Assembly: GCF_005886535.1 (NCBI RefSeq)
Contig: NZ_PNDS01000036.1
Location: 1 to 33,090, forward strand
Direction of reading: 5' to 3'
Source: Pseudoalteromonas sp. S2755
GTDB lineage: Bacteria > Pseudomonadota > Gammaproteobacteria > Enterobacterales > Alteromonadaceae
Length of the DNA stretch: 33,090 nucleotides
The position numbers and the translations under genes were made by a program. Shown here piece by piece: positions 32,831-33,090 of the stretch. A model generated the notes under the pieces. It was not told where the DNA came from. It made no database searches and was given only the letters and a program-made list of their open reading frames with translations. The first letter of the stretch is position 1, and each line of letters opens with the position of its first letter.

Positions 32831-33090
32831 TAGGGCCTGTTGACCTTTGCTGTTTGATTTTTGTTCTTCTGAGTGTATTTTGGTCGCGACGCTCGACTTG
32901 CCGCCTAGTAATCTAGGCAAAAGTTGAGCAACAATGAACAAAGCGCACTCAGATGAACCCAAAGGGCAGCGCTTGATTAGCATTTCTTCTGTGTTGCCCC
33001 ACAAGGATGTGGGGTAAGGTGACTTTGCAGGAGCACAAAGTCTTTATCGCCAGACTTACAGAGAATGCCTATGATCCCCTGGCTCTGCCT
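32831..33090. mobile_element. Possible edge of an insertion sequence or other repeated element, running off the window
   Basis: Starting near CTAGGGCCTGTTGACC the sequence becomes richer in G+C than the preceding DNA and unusually structured: CCTAG-TAAT-CTAGG (about 32904-32917), AAGCGC...GCGCTT (32940-32973), CCCCAC-AAGGAT-GTGGGG (32997-33014) and GACTTTG...CAAAGTC (33021-33042). The GGGCCTGTTGACC start behind a CTAG looks like an element tip next to a target site. No transposase is visible because the window ends. A structured non-mobile repeat is an equal alternative. Confidence 0.35.

Larger units (their letters stand above)
32497..33090. other. 594-base gene-free right edge: receptor upstream region plus structured block
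   Basis: Bases 32497-32830 are AT-rich upstream sequence of the receptor. They contain the decamer AACGTTCCAA twice (32512-32521 and 32620-32629). From about 32831 the composition changes and several hairpins appear (separate entry). Open frames across this part (for instance 32768-33004 minus) have no ribosome site or recognisable domain, and I do not call them as genes. Confidence 0.5.

Noticed and set aside
32768..33004. 78-codon open frame on the minus strand at the right edge
   Set aside because: It has no ribosome site, runs across a composition boundary, and its hairpin-rich DNA explains the sequence better than coding does.

Overview
The window looks like a chromosomal segment of a marine gammaproteobacterium, most likely Pseudoalteromonas or a close Alteromonadales relative. 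The basis is moderate-to-low G+C with A/T-rich intergenic DNA, three large TonB-dependent receptors in 33 kb, an ExoP-type GH3 enzyme, a multimodular GH16 lipoprotein, and intergenic blocks resembling dispersed Pseudoalteromonas repeats. This is inferred from gene content; no rRNA or tRNA gene is visible.

Layout. 1-2.5 kb: a small DUF2256 zinc-ribbon gene, then a Fur-box-preceded siderophore receptor. 2.5-6.1 kb (minus strand): a small outer-membrane beta-barrel protein, threonine aldolase, and a secreted type I phosphodiesterase ending in a four-repeat hemopexin-like propeller. 6.1-14.2 kb: the first half of a beta-glucan (laminarin-type) utilisation locus. A sugar-porter MFS, a LacI regulator and a GH1 beta-glucosidase lie on the minus strand, divergent from an FHS-family MFS and an ExoP-like GH3 lipoprotein on the plus strand. 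14.3-16.5 kb: an accessory island with DUF1801, a YqcI/YcgG (GntA-like) protein, a small membrane protein, and a LysE/RhtB exporter gene broken by one in-frame TAA. 16.7-22.4 kb (minus strand): the second half of the glucan locus, a GH16 endo-glucanase lipoprotein followed by a 983-aa TonB-dependent receptor. 22.9-25.7 kb: an NTF2-like lipoprotein, an AraC regulator translationally close to azlCD, and a DUF4920 protein. 25.8-29.4 kb: a TorF-type porin, azurin, and an iron-type operon (DUF3325-like, DUF3649-like, PepSY). 29.7-32.5 kb: a third large TonB-dependent receptor. The last ~260 bases are a structured, compositionally different block that may be the edge of a mobile or repeated element.

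How the genes fit together. The glucan genes form a split regulon. The outer-membrane GH16 would cut polymeric beta-1,3-glucan, the 983-aa receptor would import oligosaccharides, periplasmic GH3 would trim them, the two MFS carriers would take glucose or short glucosides across the inner membrane, and GH1 would finish hydrolysis in the cytoplasm. Near-identical LacI-type palindromes (core TGTAAGCGCTT) occur in pairs in the GH1/MFS divergent region (10283-10319) and upstream of GH16 (22584-22638). This ties the two halves, 12 kb apart, to one regulator, probably the LacI protein encoded at 7741-8748. A separate iron theme is marked by Fur-box-like sites at 276-294 and 27223-27241.

The least ordinary items are the phosphodiesterase-hemopexin gene, whose leader has a 10-bp perfect inverted repeat covering its ribosome binding site and start codon; the GH16 protein with three WDCCGGSTP modules spaced exactly 176 residues apart; the single-stop LysE pseudogene; and the unexplained structured repeat-like blocks at 16549-16660, 29508-29580 and 32831-33090.
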